A DNA stretch of 64,000 bases from Comamonadaceae bacterium OS-1 (GTDB lineage: Bacteria; Pseudomonadota; Gammaproteobacteria; Burkholderiales; Burkholderiaceae_C): positions 5,022,001 through 5,086,000 of the forward strand of contig AP026969.1 in assembly GCA_027923965.1 (NCBI GenBank). The letters run 5' to 3'. Shown piece after piece: positions 35,341 to 42,881 of the stretch (positions are counted from its first letter, which is position 1; every line of letters begins with the position of its first letter). The position numbers and the translations under genes are program-made. The notes beneath the pieces are model-generated. The model worked only from the letters and a program-made list of their open reading frames with translations. It had not been told where the DNA came from and searched no databases.

Positions 35341-36564
35341 TTAGCGCAGATTGACCAGGGTGGACATCACCTGGTCTTGCGTCTTGATGGTCTGGGCGTT
35401 GGCCTGGTAGGCGCGCTGGGCGGTCATCATGTTGACCAGTTCCTTGGTCAGATCGACGTTGGAGTCTTCCAGCGAGCCCGAGCGCAGTCCGCCCAGGTTG
35501 CCGGTGCCGGGCACGCCTTTGGCCGAGGGGTCACCGCTGGACGGGGTGGACAGCCAGTAGTTGCCGCCGATGGGGGCCAGGCCCTGCACGTTGGTGAAGG
35601 TGGCCAGCTGGATCTGCCCTGCCGCCAGCGATTTGCCGTTGGAATACGTGCCCTGGATGATGCCGGTTTCGTCGATGCTGATGGCCGTCAGGGTGCCGGG
35701 GGCCTGGCCGTCTTGGGTGGCCTTGGCGATGGAGAACTTGGCTCCGTACTGGGTGGCGTCCTTGACATTCAAGTTCACGCTGAAGGTGGTGGCCGGGTTG
35801 GTGGGCGAGGGCAGGGTCAGGGAGCCGATGGTGGCATTGGGCGTGCTGCCCGTGCCGGTGAAGGTCAGTCCGGTGGTGGTCAGCGCGGGAGCGGCCCCGT
35901 TGACGCTGGAATACACGTCCCAGGTGTTGACCGCCGTTTTGGTGAAGTAAATGCTCACCGGCACCCCCACGCCCTGGCCGTCGTAGGCGGTGATGGACGT
36001 GCCATAGGTGGCCAGTGGCGGCACCAGGCCTGCGGGGGCGACCCCGGTGGCCACCACGGCCTCGGCATCCAGGTTGAAGCTCAGGTCCATCTTGGTGGTC
36101 TGGATGGCGGCAATCTCACCGCCTGTGGGCAGGGTCAGCGGGCCGACCGCGCCACCGGTGGGGATGGAGCCATCGGCCGCGGCGGTGATGCCCATGAGGT
36201 GGGCGCCGGTATTGGTGATGATTTCGCCTTCCTTGTTCAGCTTGAAGGCGCCGTCGCGGCTGTAGGCCAGGTTGCCATTGGGCAGCTCGACCTGGAAGAA
36301 GCCGTTGCCGTTGATGGCCACGTCCAGCGCGTTGCCGGTGATGCTGATATTGCCCTGGGTGAACTGCTGCGACACCGTCTGCACTTCCACCCCGATGCCC
36401 TGGCTGATGCCGCCCGAGCTGCCCAGCGACGAGGCGTAGAGCTCGGCAAACTCGGCCCGCGAGGCCTTCATGCCGGTGGTGTTGGCGTTGGCAATGTTGT
36501 GGCCGATCACGTCCAGGTTTTGGCTGGAGGCGTTCAGACCGGAAAGACCTTGTTGAAAGCTCAT
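35341..36564 (-). CDS. flgE: Flagellar hook protein
   Basis: A 407-residue hook subunit. The N-terminus reads MSFQQGLSGLNASSQNLDVI with GHNIANANTTGMK, and the C-terminus NVDLTKELVNMMTAQRAYQA. The central D1/D2 domains are Thr/Gly-rich, as usual. AGGAG precedes the ATG. It lies 40 bp after flgD. Confidence 0.97.
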   Translation of the reverse strand: MSFQQGLSGLNASSQNLDVIGHNIANANTTGMKASRAEFAELYASSLGSSGGISQGIGVEVQTVSQQFTQGNISITGNALDVAINGNGFFQVELPNGNLAYSRDGAFKLNKEGEIITNTGAHLMGITAAADGSIPTGGAVGPLTLPTGGEIAAIQTTKMDLSFNLDAEAVVATGVAPAGLVPPLATYGTSITAYDGQGVGVPVSIYFTKTAVNTWDVYSSVNGAAPALTTTGLTFTGTGSTPNATIGSLTLPSPTNPATTFSVNLNVKDATQYGAKFSIAKATQDGQAPGTLTAISIDETGIIQGTYSNGKSLAAGQIQLATFTNVQGLAPIGGNYWLSTPSSGDPSAKGVPGTGNLGGLRSGSLEDSNVDLTKELVNMMTAQRAYQANAQTIKTQDQVMSTLVNLR

Positions 36565-36604
36565 GGAGGGCTCCTAAAAATACGGATGGCGGGTGCGTGG
36601 GGGC

Positions 36605-37258
36605 TTACAAAATGGCTTTGACGGTGCTGTAGGCCACCGAAGCACCGTTTTGCAGCTGCAAATTGAGGACGTTGTTGTCGTTGCTGACCGACACCACCTT
36701 GTTGCGCTCCAGCGCGGTGGTGGTCACGGCGGTGGTGCCCTTGGTGGCGATCACCTTGAAGCTCAGGTCGCCCGAGTTGGTGTACTTGGAGGCATCCCAG
36801 GTGATGGCCTGGCGACCGGCTTCCAGCGCGCCCAGGTCTTGCGTGCCCAGCAGGGTGCCACCGGCGGTGCGGATCTCGACCTTCACTGCATCGGCAGAGC
36901 TGCTCAGGTCAAACGCGCCCTTGCCCACGCCGTCGGTGATGCTCAGGGTGTTGCCCTCGGTCAGCACCTCGTGGCCAATGGTGGCGCTGCCTTGCAGGGA
37001 TTGCAGGGCGGCGATTTGCGTGGCCATGCTTTTCATGGTGTCGTTCAGCGTCTGGATGCCCGAGACGGTGTTGATTTGCGCGAGCTGGCTGGTCATCTGC
37101 GCGTTGTCCATCGGGTTCATCGGGTCCTGGTTGTTCAGCTGGGCGACCAGCAGCTTCAGGAAACGGTCTTGCGAGGCTTCGGCGCTTGTGCTGTTGGTGC
37201 TGGTGGTGCCCGCCAGCGAGCTGCTGGCGGCGTTCAGTGCGGTGACATCCATGGCCAT
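36605..37258 (-). CDS. flgD: Flagellar hook assembly scaffold FlgD
   Basis: A 217-residue hook cap protein. The N-terminal export and scaffold region contains DRFLKLLVAQLNNQDPMNPM and AQMTSQLAQINTVSGIQ. It is followed by FlgD Ig/Tudor-like folds with TWDASKYTNSGDLSFKV. Position between flgC and flgE is canonical. Confidence 0.96.
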   Translation of the reverse strand: MAMDVTALNAASSSLAGTTSTNSTSAEASQDRFLKLLVAQLNNQDPMNPMDNAQMTSQLAQINTVSGIQTLNDTMKSMATQIAALQSLQGSATIGHEVLTEGNTLSITDGVGKGAFDLSSSADAVKVEIRTAGGTLLGTQDLGALEAGRQAITWDASKYTNSGDLSFKVIATKGTTAVTTTALERNKVVSVSNDNNVLNLQLQNGASVAYSTVKAIL

Positions 37259-37301
37259 GGTGTGCTTTCAGGTGGTGGGGACGTTTTAATGTCCTGTGGA
37301 T

Positions 37302-37706
37302 TCATTGGCCCATTTGCAGCGTTTTCAGCAGCAAGGTCTTGGCGGTGTTCATCACTTCTACGTTGTTCTGGTAGGAGCGGGAGGCGGAGATCATGTTCAC
37401 CATTTCGTCCACCGCGTTGACGTTGGAATGGGTCACATAGCCGTCGGCATCGGCCGACGGGCTGGTGGGGTCGAGCACTTTGCGGCCCGGTTGCTGGCTT
37501 TCGGTGATTTCTTTGACCCGCACCCCGGCGGCGCTCTCGGCCCCCAGCAGCGTGGTCTGGAACACCACCTGGCGCGCCTTGTAGGCCTGGCCATCGGGCC
37601 CGGCCACGGCATCCACGTTGGCCAGGTTGCTGGCCACCACGTTCAGGCGCTGCGACTGGGCGCTGATGGCGCTGCCGGAGACCCCGAAAATCGAAAACAT
37701 GGACAT
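37302..37706 (-). CDS. flgC: Flagellar proximal rod protein FlgC
   Basis: A 134-residue rod protein, the same length as E. coli FlgC, starting at an ATG at 37706. It shows SAISAQSQRLNVVASNLANV at the N-terminus and NVNAVDEMVNMISASRSYQN at the C-terminus. The reading frame is open far upstream through flgB, but that extension is out of frame with flgB and is not part of the gene. It follows flgB by 11 bp. Confidence 0.95.
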   Translation of the reverse strand: MSMFSIFGVSGSAISAQSQRLNVVASNLANVDAVAGPDGQAYKARQVVFQTTLLGAESAAGVRVKEITESQQPGRKVLDPTSPSADADGYVTHSNVNAVDEMVNMISASRSYQNNVEVMNTAKTLLLKTLQMGQ

Positions 37707-37717
37707 GGTGGGCTTCC

Positions 37718-38131
37718 TTATTGACCAGTGATGGCGCTGAGCATGGTCTTGGCCGTGCCGTTGATGAAGCGCAGGGTGGCCTCGTAGCGCACCGCGTTGT
37801 CCACAAAGTTGGCCCGCTCGCGGTCCAGGTCTACCGTGTTGTTGTCCAGGTTGGGCTGGCTTTGCGCGCTGTAGCCACGCTTTTGGGCATTGCCCAGGCT
37901 GCTGCTGTCCAGATCGGGCAGGTCCATGTGCCGGTTGTCGGTTTTGTGGCCGACGATCAGGCCCTGGCTGGCGGTGGCGGCGCTCATGGCTTCCTTGAAG
38001 TTGAAGTCGCGTGCCACGTAGCCGGGGGTATCCACGTTGGCGATATTGCTGGCGATGGTGCGCTGGCGTTCGGCGCGCAGCACCAGGGCCTTGCTCTGAA
38101 AGTCCACAGCGCCGACCATTTTGTCCAACAT
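37718..38131 (-). CDS. flgB: Flagellar proximal rod protein FlgB
   Basis: A 137-residue rod protein with ERQRTIASNIANVDTPGYVA at the N-terminus and a C-terminal helix ending TLRFINGTAKTMLSAITGQ. It is the first gene of the flgBCDEFGHIJKL operon and diverges from flgA. GGGGTG lies upstream of the start. Confidence 0.95.
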   Translation of the reverse strand: MLDKMVGAVDFQSKALVLRAERQRTIASNIANVDTPGYVARDFNFKEAMSAATASQGLIVGHKTDNRHMDLPDLDSSSLGNAQKRGYSAQSQPNLDNNTVDLDRERANFVDNAVRYEATLRFINGTAKTMLSAITGQ

Positions 38132-38186
38132 GCAACACCCCGCTTGGTAATCAATTGCGAAACCTCCGGTGCCATCCCGGATCTCG

Positions 38187-38213
38187 CTTTGGCAAATTAT
38201 GGAAAAACTTGAG
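38187..38213 (-). promoter_or_regulatory. Weak sigma-28-like promoter candidate before flgB
   Basis: On the minus strand TCAAGTTT, an 11-bp spacer and GCCAAAGC resemble TAAAGTTT-N11-GCCGATAA. The -10 matches at only four of eight positions. In related bacteria this operon is usually driven through FlhDC, so this is tentative. Confidence 0.22.
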
Positions 38214-38312
38214 TCTTTTGAGCCCCGGAAGAAGCGGGTGATTGCGGCGCAGTTCGCGGCTTTGCCTGGGGTGGTCTGGCTTTAGTCTTCCAGGTAGGAA
38301 ATTGGAGGTCTT

Positions 38313-39020
38313 ATGCCGCTCTTGCTACGAACCATGGTTTGCGCCGCCGTTGTGCTGTGCGCAACAGGTGTGCGTGCCCAGGCCGAGGCCGATATGGTCG
38401 GCACCAGCCAGCGCTGGCTGGAGTCAGCCATGGTGCAGGTGCCGCCGGTGAATGGCCAGGCGCTGCGCATGGAGGTGGCGGTGGGCGCGCTGGACCCGCG
38501 TTTGCAGCTGGCCCCCTGCGCCAAGGTGGAGCCTTATATGCCGCCGGGCACCCGTTTGTGGGGCAAAAGCCGCCTGGGCCTGCGCTGCCTGGCCGGTGCC
38601 ACTCGCTGGAACGTATCCATGCCGGTGACCGTCAAGGCCATGGGCCGGGCCTGGGTGGCCAAAACCAATGTGGCGGCGGGTAGCGTGCTGACGGCGAATG
38701 ACGCCATGGAGGCCGAAGTCGATTGGGCCGAAGATGCGTCGCCCGTGGTCGCCAATGCCGAGCAATGGATAGGCCAGGTGGCGGCCCGCTCCTGGGTGGC
38801 AGGGCAAACCGTGCGCCAGGCGATGGTGAAACCGGCCCAAGTGTTCCAGGCAGGCAGCCAGATCCGGGTGCTGGCCCAGGGCGTGGGCTTCCAGGTCATG
38901 TCCGACGGCCAGGCCGTTACCGCCGGGGTGGTGGGCCAGGCCGCCAAGGTGCGGCTGGACAGCGGCCGGGTGATGTCGGGCGTGGTGCAAGACGCCCGCA
39001 CCATCGTGGTCGAGATGTAA
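38313..39020 (+). CDS. flgA: Flagellar P-ring assembly chaperone FlgA
   Basis: A 235-residue periplasmic protein with a signal peptide (residues 1-22, VRA-Q). A C-terminal SAF/ChapFlgA domain (about residues 105-235) contains VAAGSVLTANDAMEAEVDW and GFQVMSDGQAVTAG. It chaperones FlgI into the P-ring. TGGAGG precedes the start. It is divergent from flgB and is followed by flgM. Confidence 0.94.
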   Translation: MPLLLRTMVCAAVVLCATGVRAQAEADMVGTSQRWLESAMVQVPPVNGQALRMEVAVGALDPRLQLAPCAKVEPYMPPGTRLWGKSRLGLRCLAGATRWNVSMPVTVKAMGRAWVAKTNVAAGSVLTANDAMEAEVDWAEDASPVVANAEQWIGQVAARSWVAGQTVRQAMVKPAQVFQAGSQIRVLAQGVGFQVMSDGQAVTAGVVGQAAKVRLDSGRVMSGVVQDARTIVVEM

Positions 39021-39046
39021 CAGCTGGTTTTTTAGCCACATAACAT

Positions 39047-39073
39047 TTAAGAAAATGCCAAAGCTGCCGAAAC
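39047..39073 (+). promoter_or_regulatory. Candidate sigma-28 promoter for flgM
   Basis: TTAA, 15 bp, GCCGAAAC agrees with the core TAAA-N15-GCCGATAA at most positions and lies 43 bp before the flgM ATG. A FliA-dependent flgM promoter would give the usual feedback on FliA activity. Confidence 0.5.
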
Positions 39074-39115
39074 CATTGCTACGATGCCTTAACGTCAAGG
39101 CTGCTGGAGAGCGTG

Positions 39116-39439
39116 ATGAAAATTGGACAAGGGATAGATGTAACGGCCGCAGTGAATGCCGCCGTGCTCAAGAAAGCCGATCAGGACAAGGAAGCTGCGC
39201 CCGCGAGCATGGCCCAGAAGGGTGCGCGCGCCATTCCCGCCGCCGGTGCGCAAGTGTCGGTGTCCACACTGGCCCGCACGCTGGAGCAGAACGACCGGGC
39301 CGTGGGCTCCGACTTCGACAGCAAGAAAGTCGCCGACATCAAGGCCGCCATCAAGAACGGCACCTTCAAGATCAACCCCGAAGCGATTGCCGACAAGATG
39401 CTCGACAACGCACGCGAAATGCTCAGCGTCGCCCGCTAA
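39116..39439 (+). CDS. flgM: Anti-sigma-28 factor FlgM
   Basis: A 107-residue protein. The disordered N-terminal half leads into the C-terminal sigma-28-binding helices (DSKKVADIKAAIKNGTFKIN and ADKMLDNAREML). It holds FliA inactive until the hook is complete and FlgM is exported. The start at 39116 has GGAGAG upstream; an adjacent GTG at 39113 is less likely. Confidence 0.93.
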   Translation: MKIGQGIDVTAAVNAAVLKKADQDKEAAPASMAQKGARAIPAAGAQVSVSTLARTLEQNDRAVGSDFDSKKVADIKAAIKNGTFKINPEAIADKMLDNAREMLSVAR

Positions 39440-39488
39440 CCGGCCTTTTTTTTACCTCCGCCATCGTTTCCACCCAGGAGCAGCCCGC

Positions 39489-39881
39489 ATGACGGCCCGT
39501 CCTGCCACCCACAGCCTGGAGTCCAGCCTGCAGCGCGTGGAGCAATTGCTCGAAGAAGTCTCTGCCGCCCTGATCGCGGGCGAACCCCTGGTTTTAGAGG
39601 CCGCCAGCACCGCGCTGCGCCAGGCCATGGCCGACATGGCGGTGTGGGGCCGCACCCCTGGCGGCATGCAGTCGCTGAACAAGGACATGCGCCGTCGGCT
39701 GGAAAAAGTCTCCCTCACCTTGTCCCAACAACGCGCCAACCTGGCCCGCCGTGCGGTGGTGGTCGACCGCGCCCTGGCCACGGTACTGCCCCAGGCGCAA
39801 CAGCCAGGCACCTACTCGGGTGGCAAGGCCGCCACCTACCGCGGCGGTGCCGCACGTATCTACGCCTCGGTCGCCAGCTGA
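39489..39881 (+). CDS. flgN: FlgN-like flagellar export chaperone
   Basis: A 130-residue, mostly helical protein directly after flgM, where flgN normally lies. It has long amphipathic helices (LESSLQRVEQLLEEVSAALI, MRRRLEKVSLTLSQQRANLA) and a Gly/Ala-rich C-terminus. FlgN chaperones FlgK and FlgL for export. Sequence conservation is low in this family, so the assignment relies on position and helical character. AGGAGCAG precedes the ATG. Confidence 0.8.
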   Translation: MTARPATHSLESSLQRVEQLLEEVSAALIAGEPLVLEAASTALRQAMADMAVWGRTPGGMQSLNKDMRRRLEKVSLTLSQQRANLARRAVVVDRALATVLPQAQQPGTYSGGKAATYRGGAARIYASVAS

Positions 39882-39910
39882 AAATCTGGGTTTTTGGCCT
39901 TTTTTAAGGC

Positions 39911-39978
39911 ACAAAATCACCTGCCTGTGCTTACTGCATAAGCGTAAGAAGCTATCAAAATTGTATTTAAATAATGTA
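39911..39978 (-). repeat. Dispersed intergenic palindromic repeat, copy 7
   Basis: GCTTA-CTGCA-TAAGC (39929-39943) is the core stem; on the minus strand it reads GATAGCTTCTTACGCTTATG. It fills the gap between convergent flgN and fliA. Confidence 0.75.
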
Positions 39979-39986
39979 GCAGGCCG

Positions 39987-40703
39987 CTAATGGCTGCGCA
40001 TTTTGGCCCGCAAGCGGGCGATGGACTGGCTGTGCAGCTGGCAGACCCGTGACTCGGTGATCTCCAGTACCGCTGCAATCTCTTTGAGATTCATATCGTT
40101 TTCGTAGTACATGCTCATGATGTACTGCTCGCGGTCGGGCAGGGTCTTGATGGCCTCGACCAGCGAGGCGCGCAGCCGGTGGTCGCGCAGCAGGTTGACC
40201 GGGTCGGCGGCATCGTCGGCCACATGCCGGTCCAGAAAGCCCGCGCCTTCTTCCGAGTTCCCGTTCATGTCCTCCAGGTACACCAGTTGCGTGCCGCGCA
40301 CCTTGCCCAGCAGTTCCTGGTAGTCGGGCAGGGTCATCTCCAGCTCGGTGGCGATTTCGGACTCCAGCGGGCTGCGGCCCAGCTTTTGCTCCAGGCGCTG
40401 CACCGCGCGCTCGATCTCTTTCTGGCTCTTGCGCGAGCCACGCGACATCCAGTCGCCCTCGCGCAGCTCGTCGATCATGGCGCCGCGGATGCGCTGGGTG
40501 GCAAAGGTCTCGAACTGCACGCCCTGGGCCACCTCGTAGCGGGTGAGGGCTTCGGACAGGCCGATCATGCCGACCTGGATCAGATCGTCCAGCTCGATGT
40601 TGGGCGGCAGCTTGGCGATCATGTGGTGCGCCAGGCGACGCACCAGCGGCACATACTGGCGCAGCATGTGCTCGCGGTCCATATGGCCTTTGGCGGTGTA
40701 CAT
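39987..40703 (-). CDS. fliA: Flagellar sigma factor 28
   Basis: A 238-residue sigma-70-family factor directing late flagellar genes. Visible are region 2 (LPPNIELDDLIQVGMIGLSE, FETFATQRIRGAMIDELRE), region 3 and region 4 (LPDREQYIMSMYYENDMNLK, ITESRVCQLHSQSIARLR). Its ATG overlaps the stop of the preceding flhG-position gene (TGATG), tying its translation to the flhBAFG operon. Confidence 0.96.
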   Translation of the reverse strand: MYTAKGHMDREHMLRQYVPLVRRLAHHMIAKLPPNIELDDLIQVGMIGLSEALTRYEVAQGVQFETFATQRIRGAMIDELREGDWMSRGSRKSQKEIERAVQRLEQKLGRSPLESEIATELEMTLPDYQELLGKVRGTQLVYLEDMNGNSEEGAGFLDRHVADDAADPVNLLRDHRLRASLVEAIKTLPDREQYIMSMYYENDMNLKEIAAVLEITESRVCQLHSQSIARLRAKMRSH

Positions 40704-41476
40704 CAGCGGCGCCCCATCCCATGCGCCATGGGGATGGCACTGGCCATCAGGCGCAGGGCGATCGGATGCGCGTCGTCCCAGCGGGCGGTTTTTTGCGGGA
40801 ACGAGCGCACCGTCATGAAGTCGGTCTGGCAGTCCAGGTGCAGGTGGGCGCAGTTTTGCAGCGCCCGGCCGGTGGATTTGGCCAGCAGCTCGGCGTTTTT
40901 GAACGGCGCGGTGACCACCGAGGCAATCAGCGGCACCAGCCGGGCCTGCAACAGCAGCTTTTTGAAATTCTGGTAGCCCCCGAGGATGGACGCGCGCAGC
41001 GGCGTGACAGCCAGCAAGGGACGCACCTGGCTACCCGGCATCAAGGTGGCCAGCAACTGGGCATCGGCATACACCACCACCAGGTCGCAGCTGCGGAACA
41101 GGTGGCTGAGGGCTTGGAGGGGTGGGGGGGACATGGGGGAATCCTGGCGGGTCTGCAGTGCCAGACGGCTCAGCCCCACACGGGCAGGCACGATGTGCCA
41201 GGGAGGCGCTTCATGGTCTGCATTGGGAGCGGCATCTTCTTGCCAGTGTGCGTGGTCCAACAGATTCTGCAAGCCTGGATTGTCTTCCGATTCTGCCGAG
41301 CTTGCGTCCAATACGGTAATACGCAGGCTAAAACTTTGCAAGGCCGCGCAGATCTGCCAGAGCAGCGGCAACTCGGTGGCGGTGTCGCCCCGGGTCACCA
41401 TGGCGATCACGCTCCAGGCGGCTTGCGGCGCGATGCGCCGCAGGCTCTCCCCCTGGTCGATACTGGTGTCAAGCAT
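40703..41476 (-). CDS. FlhG-position protein lacking Walker A motif
   Basis: A 257-residue protein between flhF and fliA, the usual place of the MinD-like ATPase FlhG/FleN. The N-terminus resembles the first strand of ParA/MinD proteins (WSVIAMVTRGDTATELPLLW), but the deviant P-loop GKGGVGKT is absent. Later strands (LRITVLDASSAES, CDLVVVYADAQLL) look like the remaining fold. It probably binds FlhF or other partners without ATP hydrolysis; that is inference. It overlaps flhF by 8 bp and fliA by 1 bp. It could also be a different, unrelated motility protein. Confidence 0.7.
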   Translation of the reverse strand: MLDTSIDQGESLRRIAPQAAWSVIAMVTRGDTATELPLLWQICAALQSFSLRITVLDASSAESEDNPGLQNLLDHAHWQEDAAPNADHEAPPWHIVPARVGLSRLALQTRQDSPMSPPPLQALSHLFRSCDLVVVYADAQLLATLMPGSQVRPLLAVTPLRASILGGYQNFKKLLLQARLVPLIASVVTAPFKNAELLAKSTGRALQNCAHLHLDCQTDFMTVRSFPQKTARWDDAHPIALRLMASAIPMAHGMGRR

Positions 41477-42881
41477 GCGCCCGTTCCTGGCGGCTGGATT
41501 CCATCGGTGCCGGGGTGAAGAAGAAGTTCAGATCGGCGGCCTTGGGGTCGAATGCCGACTTGGTGGTCGAACGCATCGAGGCGCGCACCAGCTTCTTGGC
41601 ATCGGCGGGCTCCCAGTCTTCGGGCACGCGCTGGCCGTTGCACACGCCGCGCAGCACCAGTTGGTGGCGGATGATGGCATCCAGCGCCGGGCCCAGCTTG
41701 GCGGCTTCGTCGATCTTGGACAGGATGGCCTGTTGCACACCCCGGGTCTTGAACGAGGTGAGCACTTCGTCCATGGTGTCGCCGTGGCTGCCCGCGTTGA
41801 GCACCAGCAGGCGGTTCACGCCGGGCAGGTCCAGTACGTCCATCATGTCGCGTTTGCGCGGGTCTTTGGGGGCGATGCCGGTGGTGTCGATCAGCACCAT
41901 GCGTTTGTTGCCCAGCAGGCCCAGCAGGTCTTGCAGGGCGGCGCGGTCATGGGCCAGGTGGGCCACCACGCCCAGCATGCGGCCAAAGGCGCGCAGTTGC
42001 TCGTGGGCGGCCACGCGGTAGGTGTCCAGCGTGATCAGGCCCACGCTGTTGGGGCCATGCACCCGGGCGCAGTGCGCAGCCAGCTTGGCCGCGGTGGTGG
42101 TTTTGCCTACGCCGGTGGCCCCCACCAGCGCGAACACGCCGCCTTGCTCAAAGATCGGCTTGCTACCGGCATCGGTGCGCAGGTTTTGCTCCAGCACGCC
42201 CATCAGCCAGCGGATGGCCTCGGCGGGCGTGGCATCTTCGGGCAGGCGCTCCATGACGGCGCGGGCCAGGTCGGGCGAATACCCGGCGCGGATCAGCTTG
42301 AGCATCAGGTTGGACTGGATCGGGTCCTGCTTGGTCTTGCCCAGCCAGGCCATGGTGTTGAAGCGCTCTTCAATCATGTCCTTCATGGCCTGCAGTTCGT
42401 CCACGATGCCCTTGGAGTTGATGGTCGCGGCTGCCGGGGCCGGCTTGGCGCGGGCGACGGGTGGCGCGAACGGCACGGCGTGCACGGCGGGCTTGGCGCG
42501 CTGTGGGGCCATGGGCGCAGGCGTGGCTTGTACCGAAGTTTTGGCAGGGAAGATTTCGTCGCGCAGGTCGGGGCTGCTTTCGTGGCGGCGGCGCAGCATG
42601 CGTTCGCGCACGTAATCCTGGAACGACAGGGTGCTCATGGCCAGCTGTTCGGTGTCTTCTTCCACCGGGGTCTGCGCCATGGCCAGGGTGGCCGCCGACG
42701 CGGGGGCCGGAGCCACGCTGGGCCGGTCGAGTGCCGACAGGGAGTCTTCTGCCGTGGCCACCACTTCCACGCCATTGGGCGTGGGGCGGTTGGACAGAAT
42801 CAGCGTCCCTTCACCAAAGACCGCACGGGCCTTGGCCAAAGCTTCGCGGGACGTGGCAGCGTGAAAGCGTTGGATGTTCAT
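41469..42881 (-). CDS. flhF: Flagellar SRP-like GTPase FlhF
   Basis: A 470-residue GTPase that directs flagellar placement and assembly. The N-terminal B domain is variable and Ala/Pro-rich (residues about 60-170), followed by the SRP-type NG domain with P-loop FALVGATGVGKTTTAAKLA (about 225-245), LITLDTYRVAAHEQL and DTTGIAPKD. Its start overlaps flhA by 4 bp. Confidence 0.95.
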   Translation of the reverse strand: MNIQRFHAATSREALAKARAVFGEGTLILSNRPTPNGVEVVATAEDSLSALDRPSVAPAPASAATLAMAQTPVEEDTEQLAMSTLSFQDYVRERMLRRRHESSPDLRDEIFPAKTSVQATPAPMAPQRAKPAVHAVPFAPPVARAKPAPAAATINSKGIVDELQAMKDMIEERFNTMAWLGKTKQDPIQSNLMLKLIRAGYSPDLARAVMERLPEDATPAEAIRWLMGVLEQNLRTDAGSKPIFEQGGVFALVGATGVGKTTTAAKLAAHCARVHGPNSVGLITLDTYRVAAHEQLRAFGRMLGVVAHLAHDRAALQDLLGLLGNKRMVLIDTTGIAPKDPRKRDMMDVLDLPGVNRLLVLNAGSHGDTMDEVLTSFKTRGVQQAILSKIDEAAKLGPALDAIIRHQLVLRGVCNGQRVPEDWEPADAKKLVRASMRSTTKSAFDPKAADLNFFFTPAPMESSRQERAHA

